64,000 nucleotides of DNA from Symsagittifera roscoffensis (GCF_963678635.1 NC_087064.1:62861548-62925547), one strand, 5' to 3'; positions 54,197 through 64,000 are shown, counted from the stretch's first letter. Numbers and translations are program-made. Notes: generated by a model not told the origin, from the letters alone.

Positions 54197-54487
54197 GTTA
54201 AGTAAAGGAACATAAAACATTATGACAGTTGCAGCTTTCACAAGCAACTCGATTTAAAAATAGCTAGACCAATGGAGCTTTAAGTAGCTATTAAAACTGT
54301 ATTCGTGCACCTACTCAATCACGTTGAAGATTTTTCTGCTAAAAATACAAAATGACAAATACAGAAAACGACAAAACGCTGTTTCCAGAGCACTTTCTTT
54401 TAATTCGTATCGTGTTTCTTCAACCTATACGTTAACACTTTAAATTATTATCAACAACAATCTTTGCAATAGCACAAATTTAGCCAG

Positions 54488-54560
54488 AGCAGCGTGGCGC
54501 AGCGGGAGCGTGATGCGACCCCCTCACTCAGAAGCCGTGGATCGAAACCATCTCCTGCTA
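54488..54560 (+). pseudogene. B-type tRNA-like, 73 nt
   Basis: Majority form. Confidence 0.82.
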
Positions 54561-54856
54561 ATTTACTGAAGTAATATCTATCCTATTGACAAATGCAGCT
54601 TTCGCAAGACACTCGATTGAAAAATGGCTAGACCAATGGAGCTTTAAGTAGCTAGAAAACTTAGATTCGTGCACCAACTCACCCACATTGAAAAATTTTG
54701 TGCGAAAAACTTTTTAAGATAACCAATTACAGAAAACGGCTAAACGCTGTTTCCAGAGCATTTTCTAATACTTGGATTGTGGTAATCTACCCTTATGGAA
54801 ACATCTTGAATTTTTGTTCAGCAAAACCAAAAGTGCAATGGCAAAATATTAACAAC

Positions 54857-54928
54857 AGCAGGGTGGCGCAGCGGAAGCGTGCTGGGCCCATAACCTAGAG
54901 GTCGGTAGATCGAAACTACCTCCTGCTA
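54857..54928 (+). tRNA. tRNA-iMet (CAT), U41 variant
   Basis: CCTAG gives a G29-U41 wobble in the diagnostic stem. Confidence 0.76.
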
Positions 54929-55220
54929 GTTAAGTAAAGGAACATAAAACATTATGACAGTTGCAGCTTTCACAAGCAACTCGATTCAAAAATAGCTAGA
55001 CCAATGGAGCTTTAAGTAGCTATTAAAACTGTATTCGTGCACCTACTCAATCACGTTGAAGATTTTTCTGCTAAAAAATTCAAAATGACAAATACAGAAA
55101 ACGACAAAACGCTGTTTCCAGAGCACTTTCTTTTAATTCGTATCGTGTTTCTTCAACCTATACGTTAACACTTTAAATTATTATCAACAACAATCTTTGC
55201 AATAGCACAAATTTAGCCAG

Positions 55221-55293
55221 AGCAGCGTGGCGCAGCGGGAGCGTGATGCGACCCCCTCACTCAGAAGCCGTGGATCGAAACCATCTCCTGCTA
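55221..55293 (+). pseudogene. B-type tRNA-like, 73 nt
   Basis: Majority form. Confidence 0.82.
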
Positions 55294-55589
55294 ATTTACT
55301 GAAGTAACATCTATCCTATTGACAACTGCAGCTTTCGCAAGACACTCGATTGAAAAATAGCTAGACCAATGGAGCTTTAAGTAGCTAGAAAACTTAGATT
55401 CGTGCACCAATTCACCCACATTGAAAGATTTTGTGCGAAAAACTTTTTAACATAATTAATTACAGAAAACGGCTAAACGCTGTTTCCAGAGCATTTTCTG
55501 ATACTTGGATTGTGGTAATCCACCCTTATGGAAACATCTTAAATTTTGGTTCAGCAAAACCAAAATCGCAATGGTAAAGAATTAATAAC

Positions 55590-55661
55590 AGCAGCGTGGC
55601 ACAGCGGAAGCGTGCTGGCCCCATAACCCAGAGGTCGGTAGATCGAAACTACCTCCTGCTA
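55590..55661 (+). pseudogene. A-type, several stem mismatches
   Basis: AGCAGCG acceptor, GCAC D stem, CTGGC anticodon stem; CAT kept. Confidence 0.7.
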
Positions 55662-55957
55662 GTAAAGTAAAAGAACATACAAATTTTTGACAATTGCATC
55701 TTTCACAAGACACTCGATTTAAAAATAGCTAGACCAATGGAGCTTTAAAAAGCTAGAAAACTTAGATTAGTGCATCACCTCACCCACATTGAAAGATTTT
55801 GTGCGAAAAACTTTTTAAGATAACCAATTACAGAAAACGGCTAAACGCTGTTTCCAGAGCATTTTCTAATACTTGGATTGTGGTAATCTACCCTTATGGA
55901 AACATCTTAAATTTTGGTTCAGCAAAACCAAAATCGCAATGGTAAAGAATTAATAAC

Positions 55958-56029
55958 AGCAGGGTGGCGCAGCGGAAGCGTGCTGGGCCCATAACCCAGA
56001 GGTCGGTAGATCGAAACTACCTCCTGCTA
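55958..56029 (+). tRNA. tRNA-iMet (CAT), consensus copy
   Basis: T5 trailer. Confidence 0.94.
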
Positions 56030-56322
56030 GTAAAGTAAAAGAACATACAAATTTTTGACAATTGCATCTTTCACAAGACACTCGATTTAAAAATAGCTAG
56101 ACCATTGGAGCTTTGAGAAGCTATAAAAATTGTATTCCTGCACCCACTCAAACACGTTGCAGGATTTTCTGCAAAAAAAAATCAAAATGACAAGTACAGA
56201 AAACGACAAAACGCTGTTTCCAGCGCACTTTGTTTTAATTCGTATCGTGTTTCTTCAACCTTTACGTTAACATTTTAATTTATGATGAGCAACAACCTTT
56301 GCAATAGCACAAAGTTAGCCAG

Positions 56323-56409
56323 AGCAGCGTGGCGCAGCGGGAGCGTGATGCGACCCCCCCCCCCCCCCCCCCTCACTCAGAAGCCGTAGATGGAAACCAT
56401 CTCCTGCTA
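56323..56409 (+). pseudogene. B-type tRNA-like, 87 nt (longest C tract)
   Basis: About 19 consecutive C in the anticodon region; T loop ATGGAAA. Confidence 0.82.
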
Positions 56410-56706
56410 ATTTACTGAAGTAACATCTATCCTATTGACAAACGCAGCTTTCGCAAGGCACTCGATTTAAAAATAGCTAGACCAATGGAGCTTTAAGTAG
56501 CTAGAAATTTAAGATTCGTGCACCAACTCACCCACATTGAAAAATTTTGTGCTAAAAATTTTTAAAATAAACGATTACAGAAAACGGCTAAACGCTGTTT
56601 CCAGAGCATTTTCTAATATACTTGGATTGTTGTAATTCACCCTTATGGAAACATCTTAAAATTTGGATCAGCAAAATTAAAATTGCAAATGCAAAATGTT
56701 AACAAC

Positions 56707-56778
56707 AGCAGGGTGGCGAAGCGGAAGCGTGCTGGGCCCATAACCCAGAGGTCGGAAGATCGAAACTACCTCCTGCTA
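56707..56778 (+). tRNA. tRNA-iMet (CAT), A-box and T-stem changes
   Basis: GCGAAGCGG and GGAAG. Confidence 0.65.
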
Positions 56779-57072
56779 GTTAAGTAAAAGAACATATAAC
56801 ATTATGACAATTGCAGCTTTCACAAGAAACCGATTTAAAAATAGCTAGACCAATGGAGCTTTAAGTAGCTAGAAAACTTAGGTTCGTGCACCTACTCACC
56901 CACTATGAAAACTTTTGTGCTAAAACTTTTTAAAATAAACAATTACAGAAAACGGCTAAACGCTGTTTCCAGAGCATTTTCTAATACTTGGATTGTTGTA
57001 ATCCACCCTTATGGAAACATCTTAAAATTTGGATCAGCAAAATTAAAATTGCAATGGCAAAATATTAACAAC

Positions 57073-57144
57073 AGCAGGGTGGCGCAGCGGAAGCGTGCTG
57101 GGCCCATAACCCAGAGGTCGGTAGATCGAAACTACCTCCTGCTA
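57073..57144 (+). tRNA. tRNA-iMet (CAT), consensus copy
   Basis: No near T run. Confidence 0.92.
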
Positions 57145-57435
57145 GTTAAGTAAAGGAACATAAAACATTATGACAGTTGCAGCTTTCACAAGCAACTCGA
57201 TTTAAAAATAGCTAGACCAATGGAGCTTTAAGTAGCTTTTAAAACTGTATTCGTGCACCTACTCAATCACGTTGAAGATTTTTCTGCTAAAAATACAAAA
57301 TGACAAATACAGAAAACGACAAAACGCTGTTTCCAGAGCACTTTCTTTTAATTCGTATCGTGTTTCTTCAACCTATACGTTAACACTTTAAATTATTATC
57401 AACAACAATCTTTGCAATAGCACAAATTTAGCCAG

Positions 57436-57508
57436 AGCAGCGTGGCGCAGCGGGAGCGTGATGCGACCCCCTCACTCAGAAGCCGTGGATCGAAACCATC
57501 TCCTGCTA
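57436..57508 (+). pseudogene. B-type tRNA-like, 73 nt
   Basis: Majority form. Confidence 0.82.
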
Positions 57509-57804
57509 ATTTACTGAAGTAACATCTATCCTATTGACAAATGCAGCTTTCGCAAGACACTCGATTGAAAAATGGCTAGACTAATGGAGCTTTAAGTAGC
57601 TAGAAAACTTAGATTCGTGCACCAACTCACCCACATTGAAAAATTTTGTGCGAAAAACTTTTTAAGATAACCAATTACAGAAAACGGCTAAACGCTGTTT
57701 CCAGAGCATTTTCTAATACTTGGATTGTGGTAATCTACCCTTATGGAAACATCTTGAATTTTTGTTCAGCAAAACCAAAAGTGCAATGGCAAAATATTAA
57801 CAAC

Positions 57805-57876
57805 AGCAGGGTGGCGCAGCGGCAGCGTGCTGGGCCCATAACCTAGAGGTCGGTAGATCGAAACTACCTCCTGCTA
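57805..57876 (+). tRNA. tRNA-iMet (CAT), D-loop and U41 changes
   Basis: AGCGGCA and CCTAG. Confidence 0.7.
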
Positions 57877-58168
57877 GTTAAGTAAAGGAACATAAAACCT
57901 TATGACAGTTGCAGCTTTCACAAGCAACTCGATTTAAAAATAGCTAGACCAATGGAGCTTTAAGTAGCTATTAAAACTGTATTCGTGCACCTACTCAATC
58001 ACGTTGAAGATTTTTCTGCTAAAAAATTCAAAATGACAAATACAGAAAACGACAAAACGCTGTTTCCAGAGCACTTTCTTTTAATTCGTATCGTGTTTCT
58101 TCAACCTATACGTTAACACTTTAAATTATTATCAACAACAATCTTTGCAATAGCACAAATTTAGCCAG

Positions 58169-58230
58169 AGCAGCGTGGCGCAGCGGGAGCGTGATGCGAC
58201 CCCCTCACTCAGAAGCCGTGGATCGAAACC
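58169..58230 (+). pseudogene. B-type tRNA-like, 3-prime truncated
   Basis: A deletion removes the last 11 nt and the first trailer bases. Confidence 0.8.
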
Positions 58231-58520
58231 TGAAGTAACATCTATCCTATTGACAACTGCAGCTTTCGCAAGACACTCGATTGAAAAATAGCTAGACCAA
58301 TGGAGCTTTAAGTAGCTAGAAAACTTAGATTCGTGCACCAATTCACCCACATTGAAAGATTTTGTGCGAAAAACTTTTTAACATAATTAATTACAGAAAA
58401 CGGCTAAACGCTGTTTCCAGAGCATTTTCTGATACTTGGATTGTGGTAATCCACCCTTATGGAAACATCTTAAATTTTGGATCAGCAAAACCAAAAGTGC
58501 AATGGCAAAATATTAACAAC

Positions 58521-58592
58521 AGCAGGGTGGCGCAGCGGAAGCGTGCTGGGCCCATAACCCAGAGGTCGGTAGATCGAAACTACCTCCTGCTA
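58521..58592 (+). tRNA. tRNA-iMet (CAT), consensus copy
   Basis: No near T run. Confidence 0.92.
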
Positions 58593-58884
58593 GTTAAGTA
58601 AAGGAACATAAAACATTATGACAGTTGCAGCTTTCACAAGCAACTCGATTTAAAAATAGCTAGACCAATAGAGCTTTAAGTAGCTATTAAAACTGTACTC
58701 GTGCACCTACTCAATCACGTTGCAGATTTTTCTGCTAAAAAATACAAAATGACAAATACAGAAAACGACAAAACGCTGTTTCCAGAGCACTTTCTTTTAA
58801 TTCGTATCGTGTTTCGTCAACATATACGTTATCACTTTAAATTATGATCAGCAACAATCTTTGCAATAGCACAATTTTAGCCAG

Positions 58885-58957
58885 AGCAGCGTGGCGCAGC
58901 GGGAGCGTGATGCGACCCCCTCACTCAGAAGCCGTGGATCGAAACCATCTCCTGCTA
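58885..58957 (+). pseudogene. B-type tRNA-like, 73 nt
   Basis: Majority form. Confidence 0.82.
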
Positions 58958-59253
58958 ATTTATTGAAGTAACATCTATCCTATTGACAAATGCAGCTTTC
59001 GCAAGACACTCGATTGAAAAATAGCTAGACCAATGGGGCTTTAAAAAGCTAGAAAACTTAGATTCGTGCATCACCTCACCCACATTGAAAGATTTTGTGC
59101 GAAAAACTTTTTAAGATAACCAATTACAGAAAACGGCTAAACGCTGTTTCCAGAGCATTTTCTAAAACTTGGTACGTGGTAATCTACCCTTATGGAAACA
59201 TCTTAAATTTTGGTTCAGCAAAACCAAAATCGCAATGGTAAAGAAATAATAAC

Positions 59254-59325
59254 AGCAGGGTGGCGCAGCGGAAGCGTGCTGGGCCCATAACCCAGAGGTC
59301 GGTAGATCGAAACTACCTCATGCTA
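59254..59325 (+). tRNA. tRNA-iMet (CAT), A68 variant
   Basis: TCATGCT gives a G5-A68 mismatch. T5 trailer. Confidence 0.74.
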
Positions 59326-59618
59326 GTAAAGTAAAAGAACAAACGTCTTTTTGACAATTGCATCTTTCACAAGACACTCGATTTAAAAATAGCTAGACCA
59401 TTGGAGCTTTGAGAAGCTATAAAAATTGTATTCCTGCACCTACTCAAACACGTTGCAGGATTTTCTGCAAAAAAAAATCAAAATGACAAGTACAGAAAAC
59501 GACAAAACGCTGTTTCCAGAGCACTTTCTTTTAATTCGTATCGTGTTTCTTCAACCTATACGTTAACACTTTAAATTATTATCAACAACAATCTTTGCAA
59601 TAGCACAATTTTAGCCAG

Positions 59619-59691
59619 AGCAGCGTGGCGCAGCGGGAGCGTGATGCGACCCCCTCACTCAGAAGCCGTGGATCGAAACCATCTCCTGCTA
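59619..59691 (+). pseudogene. B-type tRNA-like, 73 nt
   Basis: Majority form. Confidence 0.82.
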
Positions 59692-59987
59692 ATTTACTGA
59701 AGTAACATCTATCCTATTGACAAATGCAGCTTTCGCAAGACACTCGATTGAAAAATAGCTAGACCAATGGAGCTTTAAAAAGCTAGAAAACTTAGATTCG
59801 TGCATCAACTCACCCATATTGAAATATTTTGTGCGAAAAATTTTTTAAGATAACCAATTACAGAAAACGGCTAAACGCTGTTTCCAGAGCATTTTCTAAT
59901 ACTTGGATTGTGGTAATCTACCCTTATGGAAACATCTTAAATTTTGGTTCAGCAAAACCAAAATCGCAATGGTAAAGTATTAATAAC

Positions 59988-60059
59988 AGCAGGGTGGTGC
60001 AGCGGAAGCGTGCTGGGCCAATAACCCAGAGGTCGGTAGATCGAAACTACCTCATGCTA
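59988..60059 (+). pseudogene. A-type with AAT anticodon
   Basis: Loop CCAATAA; GTGC D stem and A68. T5 trailer. Confidence 0.72.
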
Positions 60060-60354
60060 GTAAAGTAAAAGAACATATAACTTTTTGACAATTGCATATT
60101 TCACAAGACACTCGATTTAAAATTAGCTAGACCATTGGAGCTTTGAGAAGCTATAAAAATTGTATTCCTGCACCTACTCAAACACGTTGCAGGTTTTTCT
60201 GTAAAAAGAAAATTCAAAATGACAAGTACAGAAAACGACAAAACGCTGTTTCCAGAGCACTTTCTTTTAATTTGTATCGTGTTTCTTCAACCTATACGTT
60301 AACACTTTAAATTATTATCAACAACAATCTTTGCAATAGCACAATTTTAGCCAG

Positions 60355-60427
60355 AGCATCGTGGCGCAGCGGGAGCGTGATGCGACCCCCTCACTCAGAA
60401 GCCGTGGATCGAAACCATCTCCTGCTA
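60355..60427 (+). pseudogene. B-type tRNA-like, 73 nt
   Basis: Acceptor AGCATCG. Confidence 0.8.
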
Positions 60428-60723
60428 ATTTACTGAAGTAACATCTATCCTATTGACAAATGCAGCTTTCGCAAGACACTCGATTGAAAAATAGCTAGAC
60501 CAATGGAGCTTTAAAAAGCTAGAAAACTTAGATTCGTGCATCAACTCACCCACATTGAAAGATTTTGTGCGAAAAAGTTTTTAAGATAACCAATTACAGA
60601 AAACGGCTAAACGCTGTTTCCAGAGCATTTTCTAATACTTGGATTGTGGTAATCTACCCTTATGGAAACATCTTAAATTTTGGTTCAGCAAAACCAAAAT
60701 CGCAATGGTAAAGTATTAATAAC

Positions 60724-60795
60724 AGCAGGGTGGCGCAGCGGAAGCGTGCTGGGCCCATAACCCAGAGGTCGGTAGATCGAAACTACCTCCTGCTA
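60724..60795 (+). tRNA. tRNA-iMet (CAT), consensus copy
   Basis: T5 trailer. Confidence 0.94.
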
Positions 60796-61088
60796 GTAAA
60801 GTATAAGAACATATAACTTTTTGACAATTGCATATTTCACAAGACACTCGATTTAAAATTAGCTAGACCATTGGAGCTTTGAGAAGCTATAAAAATTGTA
60901 TTCCTGCACCTACTCAAACACGTTGCAGGATTTTCTGCAAAAAAAATTCAAAATGACAAAAACAGAAAACGACAAAACGCTGTTTACAGAGCACTTTCTT
61001 TTAATTCGTATCGTGTTTCTTCAACATATACGTTAACACTTTAAATTATTATCAACAACAATCTTTGCAATAGCACAATTTTAGCCAG

Positions 61089-61161
61089 AGCAGCGTGGCG
61101 CAGCGGGAGCGTGATGCGACCCCCTCACTCAGAAGCCGTGGATCGAAACCATCTCCTGCTA
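61089..61161 (+). pseudogene. B-type tRNA-like, 73 nt
   Basis: Majority form. Confidence 0.82.
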
Positions 61162-61457
61162 ATTTACTGAAGTAACATCTATCCTATTGACAAATGCAGC
61201 TTTCGCAAGACACTCGATTGAAAAATAGCTAGACCAATGGAGCTTTAAAAAGCTAGAAAACTTAGATTCGTGCATGAACTCACCCACATTGAAAGATTTT
61301 GTGCGAAAAAGTTTTTAAGATAACCAATTACAGAAAACGGCTAAACGCTGTTTCCAGAGCATTTTCTAATACTTGGATTGTGGTAATCTACCCTTATGGA
61401 AACATCTTAAATTTTGGTTCAGCAAAACCAAAATCGCAATGGTAAAGTATTAATAAC

Positions 61458-61529
61458 AGCAGGGTGGCGCAGCGGAAGCGTGCTGGGCCCATAACCCAGA
61501 AGTCGGTAGATCGAAACTACCTCCTGCTA
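61458..61529 (+). tRNA. tRNA-iMet (CAT), variable-loop change
   Basis: AAGTC in place of AGGTC; all stems intact. T5 trailer. Confidence 0.85.
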
Positions 61530-61829
61530 GTAAAGTAAAAGAACATATAACTTTTTGACAATTGCATCTTTCACAAGACACTCGATTTAAAAATAGCTAG
61601 ACCATTGAAGCTTTGAGAAGCTATAAAAATTGTATTCCTGCACCTACTCAAACACGTTGCAGGATTTTCTGCAAAAAAAATTCAAAATGACAAAAACAGA
61701 AAACGACAAAACGCTGTTTCAAGAGCACTTTCTTTTAATTCGTATCGTGTTTCTTCAACCTATACGTTAACACTTTAAATTATTATCAACAACAATCTTT
61801 GCACTTTGCAATAGCACAATTTTAGCCAG

Positions 61830-61902
61830 AGCAGCGTGGCGCAGCGTGAGCGTGATGCAACCCCCTCACTCAGAAGCCGTGGATCGAAACCATCTCCTGC
61901 TA
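61830..61902 (+). pseudogene. B-type tRNA-like, 73 nt
   Basis: AGCGTGAG D loop; GCAACCCCC. Confidence 0.8.
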
Positions 61903-62198
61903 ATTTACTGAAGTAACATCTATCCTATTGACAAATGCAGCTTTCGCAAGACACTCGATTGAAAAATTGCTAGACCAATGGAGCTTTAAAAAGCTATAAA
62001 ACTTAGATTCGTGCATCAACTCACCCACATTGAAAAATTTTGTGCGAAAAACTTTTTAAGATAACCAATTACAGAAAACGGCTAAACGCTGTTTCCAGAG
62101 CATTTTCTAATACTTGGATTGTGGTAATCTACCCTTATGGAAACATCTTAATTTTTAGTTCAGCAAAACCAAAATCGCAATGGTAAAGTATTAATAAC

Positions 62199-62270
62199 AG
62201 CAGGGTGGCGCAGCGGAAGCGTGCTGGGCCCATAACCCAGAGGTCGGTAGATCGAAACTACCTCCTGCTA
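62199..62270 (+). tRNA. tRNA-iMet (CAT), consensus copy
   Basis: T5 trailer. Confidence 0.94.
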
Positions 62271-62563
62271 GTAAAGTATAAGAACATATAACTTTTTGAC
62301 AATTGCATCTTTCACAAGACACTCGATTTAAAAATAGCTAGACCATTGGAGCTTTGAGAAGCTATAAAAAATGTATTCCTGCACCTACTCAAACACGTTG
62401 CAGGATTTTCTGCAAAAAAAAATCAAAATGACAAGTACAGAAAACGACAAAACGCTGTTTCCAGAGCACTTTCTTTTAATTCGTATCGTGTTTCTTCAAC
62501 ATATACGTTAACACTTTAAATTATTATCAACAACAATCTTTGCAATAGCACAATTTTAGCCAG

Positions 62564-62636
62564 AGCAGCGTGGCGCAGCGGGAGCGTGATGCGACCCCCT
62601 CACTCAGAAGCCGTGGATCGAAACCATCTCCTGCTA
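62564..62636 (+). pseudogene. B-type tRNA-like, 73 nt
   Basis: Majority form. Confidence 0.82.
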
Positions 62637-62926
62637 ATTTACTGAAGGAACATCTATCCTATTGACAAATGCAGCTTTCGCAAGACACTCGATTGAAAAA
62701 TAGCTAGACCAATGGAGCTTTAAAAAGCTAGAAATTTTAGATTCGTGCACCAACTCACCCACATTGAAAGATTTTGTGCGAAAAACTTTTTAAGATAAAC
62801 AATTACAGAAAACGGCTAAACTCTGTTTCCAGAGCATTTTCTAATACTTGGATTGTGGTAATCTACCCTGATGGACACATCTTAAATTCAGCAAAACCAA
62901 AATTGCAATAGCACAATTTTAGCCAG

Positions 62927-62999
62927 AGCAGCGTGGCGCAGCGGGAGCGTGATGCGACCCCCTCACTCAGAAGCCGTGGATCGAAACCATCTCCTGCTA
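62927..62999 (+). pseudogene. B-type tRNA-like, hybrid unit
   Basis: An A-type spacer (to about 62905) switches to the B-type leader within GCAAAACCAAAATTGCAATAG, so a B tRNA stands where an A tRNA is expected. Confidence 0.82.
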
Positions 63000-63295
63000 A
63001 TTTACTGAAGTAACATCTATCCTACTGACAAATGCAGCTTTCGCAAGACACTCGATTGAAAAATAGCTAGACCAATGGGGCTTTAAAAAGCTAGAAAAAT
63101 TAGATTCGTGCATCACCTCACCCACATTGAAAGATTTTGTGCGAAAAACTTTTTAAGATAACCAATTACAGAAAACGGCTAAAGGCTGTTTCCAGAGCAT
63201 TTTCTAATACTTGGATTGTGGTAATCTACCCTTATGGAAACATCTTAAATTTTGGTTCAGCAAAACCAAAATTGCAATGGTAAAGAAATAATAAC

Positions 63296-63367
63296 AGCAG
63301 GGTGGCGCAGCGGAAGCGTGCTGGGCCCATAACCCAGAGGTCGGTAGATCGAAACTACCTCATGCTA
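63296..63367 (+). tRNA. tRNA-iMet (CAT), A68 variant
   Basis: As 59254. T5 trailer. Confidence 0.74.
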
Positions 63368-63660
63368 GTAAAGTAGAAGAACATACAAATTTTTGACAAT
63401 TGCATCTTTCACAAGACACTCGATTTAAAAATAGCTAGACCATTGGAGCTTTGAGAAGCTATAAAAATTGTATTCCTGCACCTACTCAAACACGTTGCAG
63501 GATTTTCTGCAAAAAAAAATCAAAATGACAAGTACAGAAAACGACAAAACGCTGTTTCCAGAGCACTTTCTTTTAATTCGTATCGTGTTTCTTCAACATA
63601 TACGTTAACACTTTAAATTATTATCAACAACAATCTTTGCATAAGCACAATTTTAGCCAG

Positions 63661-63733
63661 AGCAGCGTGGCGCAGCGGGAGCGTGATGCGACCCCCTCAC
63701 TCAGAAGCCGTGGATCGAAACCATCTCCTGCTA
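63661..63733 (+). pseudogene. B-type tRNA-like, 73 nt
   Basis: Majority form. The window ends inside the next A-type spacer, which carries the same TCTGTTTCC and TGATGGACAC changes as the hybrid unit at 62.8 kb. Confidence 0.82.
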
Positions 63734-64000
63734 ATTTACTGAAGGAACATCTATCCTATTGACAAATGCAGCTTTGGCAAGACACTCGATTGAAAAATAG
63801 CTAGACCAATGGAGCTTTAAAAAGCTAGAAAACTTAGATTCGTGCACCAACTCACCCACATTGAAAGATTTTGTGCGAAAAACTTTTTAAGATAAACAAT
63901 TACAGAAAACGGCTAAACTCTGTTTCCAGAGCATTTTCTAATACTTGGATTGTGGTAATCTACCCTGATGGACACATCTTAAATTCAGCAAAACCAAAAT

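Larger units (their letters stand above)
24697..64000 (+). repeat. Tandem array of about 105 initiator-tRNA units (continues past window)
   Basis: Units of about 368 bp, each a spacer of about 295 bp plus one tRNA or tRNA-like sequence, all on the plus strand. The spacers share TACAGAAAACG, AAACGCTGTTTCCAGAGCA, TAGCTAGACCAATGGAGCTTT and TCGTGCACC. A-type spacers continue CTAATACTTGGATTGTGGTAA and end AATATTAACAACAGCAGG. B-type spacers continue CTTTTAATTCGTATCGTGTT and end TTAGCCAGAGCAGCG. A and B usually alternate (dimer about 735 bp), with AAB and BB exceptions. Multi-unit blocks recur almost unchanged, for example 46221-46835 at 48454, 50655 and 40449. Copies at 24.9-28.5 kb are degraded, as expected at an array edge. 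Confidence 0.95.

Noticed and set aside
28285-58601. Recurrent 79-82-codon plus-strand frames starting MCEKLF or MKTFVLKLF in about 35 A-type units, very similar to each other.
   Set aside because: They run through the spacer into the tRNA gene (the tail QRKRAGPITQRS is tRNA sequence read as protein). Similarity follows from array homogenisation, and indels between units break the frame.
24697-64000. CRISPR-like regular repeat.
   Set aside because: Unit length of about 368 bp, eukaryotic tRNA content and spacers that are themselves homologous exclude a CRISPR array.

Overview
The window is genomic DNA of an animal, probably an invertebrate. It is AT-rich and has GT-AG introns, a multi-exon dynein heavy chain gene, tRNA-derived SINEs, hAT-type MITEs and a FLYWCH/MULE transposon relic. 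The tRNA genes carry eukaryotic initiator hallmarks: A1:U72, C33, three G-C pairs at the base of the anticodon stem, and A54/A60. I cannot name the species.

Region 1 (about 200-24506, minus strand) is the C-terminal half of a divergent dynein heavy chain. I could chain 23 exons with compatible splice phases into one open frame of 1300 codons. The frame runs from the end of the stalk through AAA5 and AAA6 into the C-terminal domain. Both ends lie outside the window. Canonical dynein signatures are recognisable but strongly altered, and a Ser-rich insert of about 100 residues sits before AAA5. Axonemal, cytoplasmic or DNHD1-like identity is unresolved. The introns hold a hAT MITE with an 8-bp target duplication and two decayed relatives, a tRNA-derived SINE family, an inverted-copy repeat family, a dead MULE transposase, a fold-back element rich in ATAATCGATTATAAT-type palindromes, and one in-frame candidate cassette exon.

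Region 2 (about 24697 to the window end, plus strand) is a very large tandem array. It has about 105 units of roughly 368 bp, each ending in a tRNA gene or tRNA-like sequence. A-type units (62) carry an initiator tRNA-Met; 15 of them are identical over all 72 nt and two more (A7 variants) also have fully paired stems. B-type units (43) keep the internal Pol III promoter boxes and the T arm, but their anticodon arm is replaced by unpaired sequence with a variable C tract, so they have no CAT anticodon. A and B mostly alternate in a dimer of about 735 bp, and blocks of several units are duplicated again. Copies at the left edge are decayed, and one of them is split by a 300-bp insertion flanked by a 14-bp target duplication.

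The array begins about 190 bp from the most upstream dynein exon visible, and further upstream dynein exons must exist. If the assembly is right, the array therefore lies inside one dynein intron of more than 39 kb, with every tRNA copy antisense to the host gene. The 79-82-codon frames that recur across the array are readings through spacer and tRNA and are not treated as genes.
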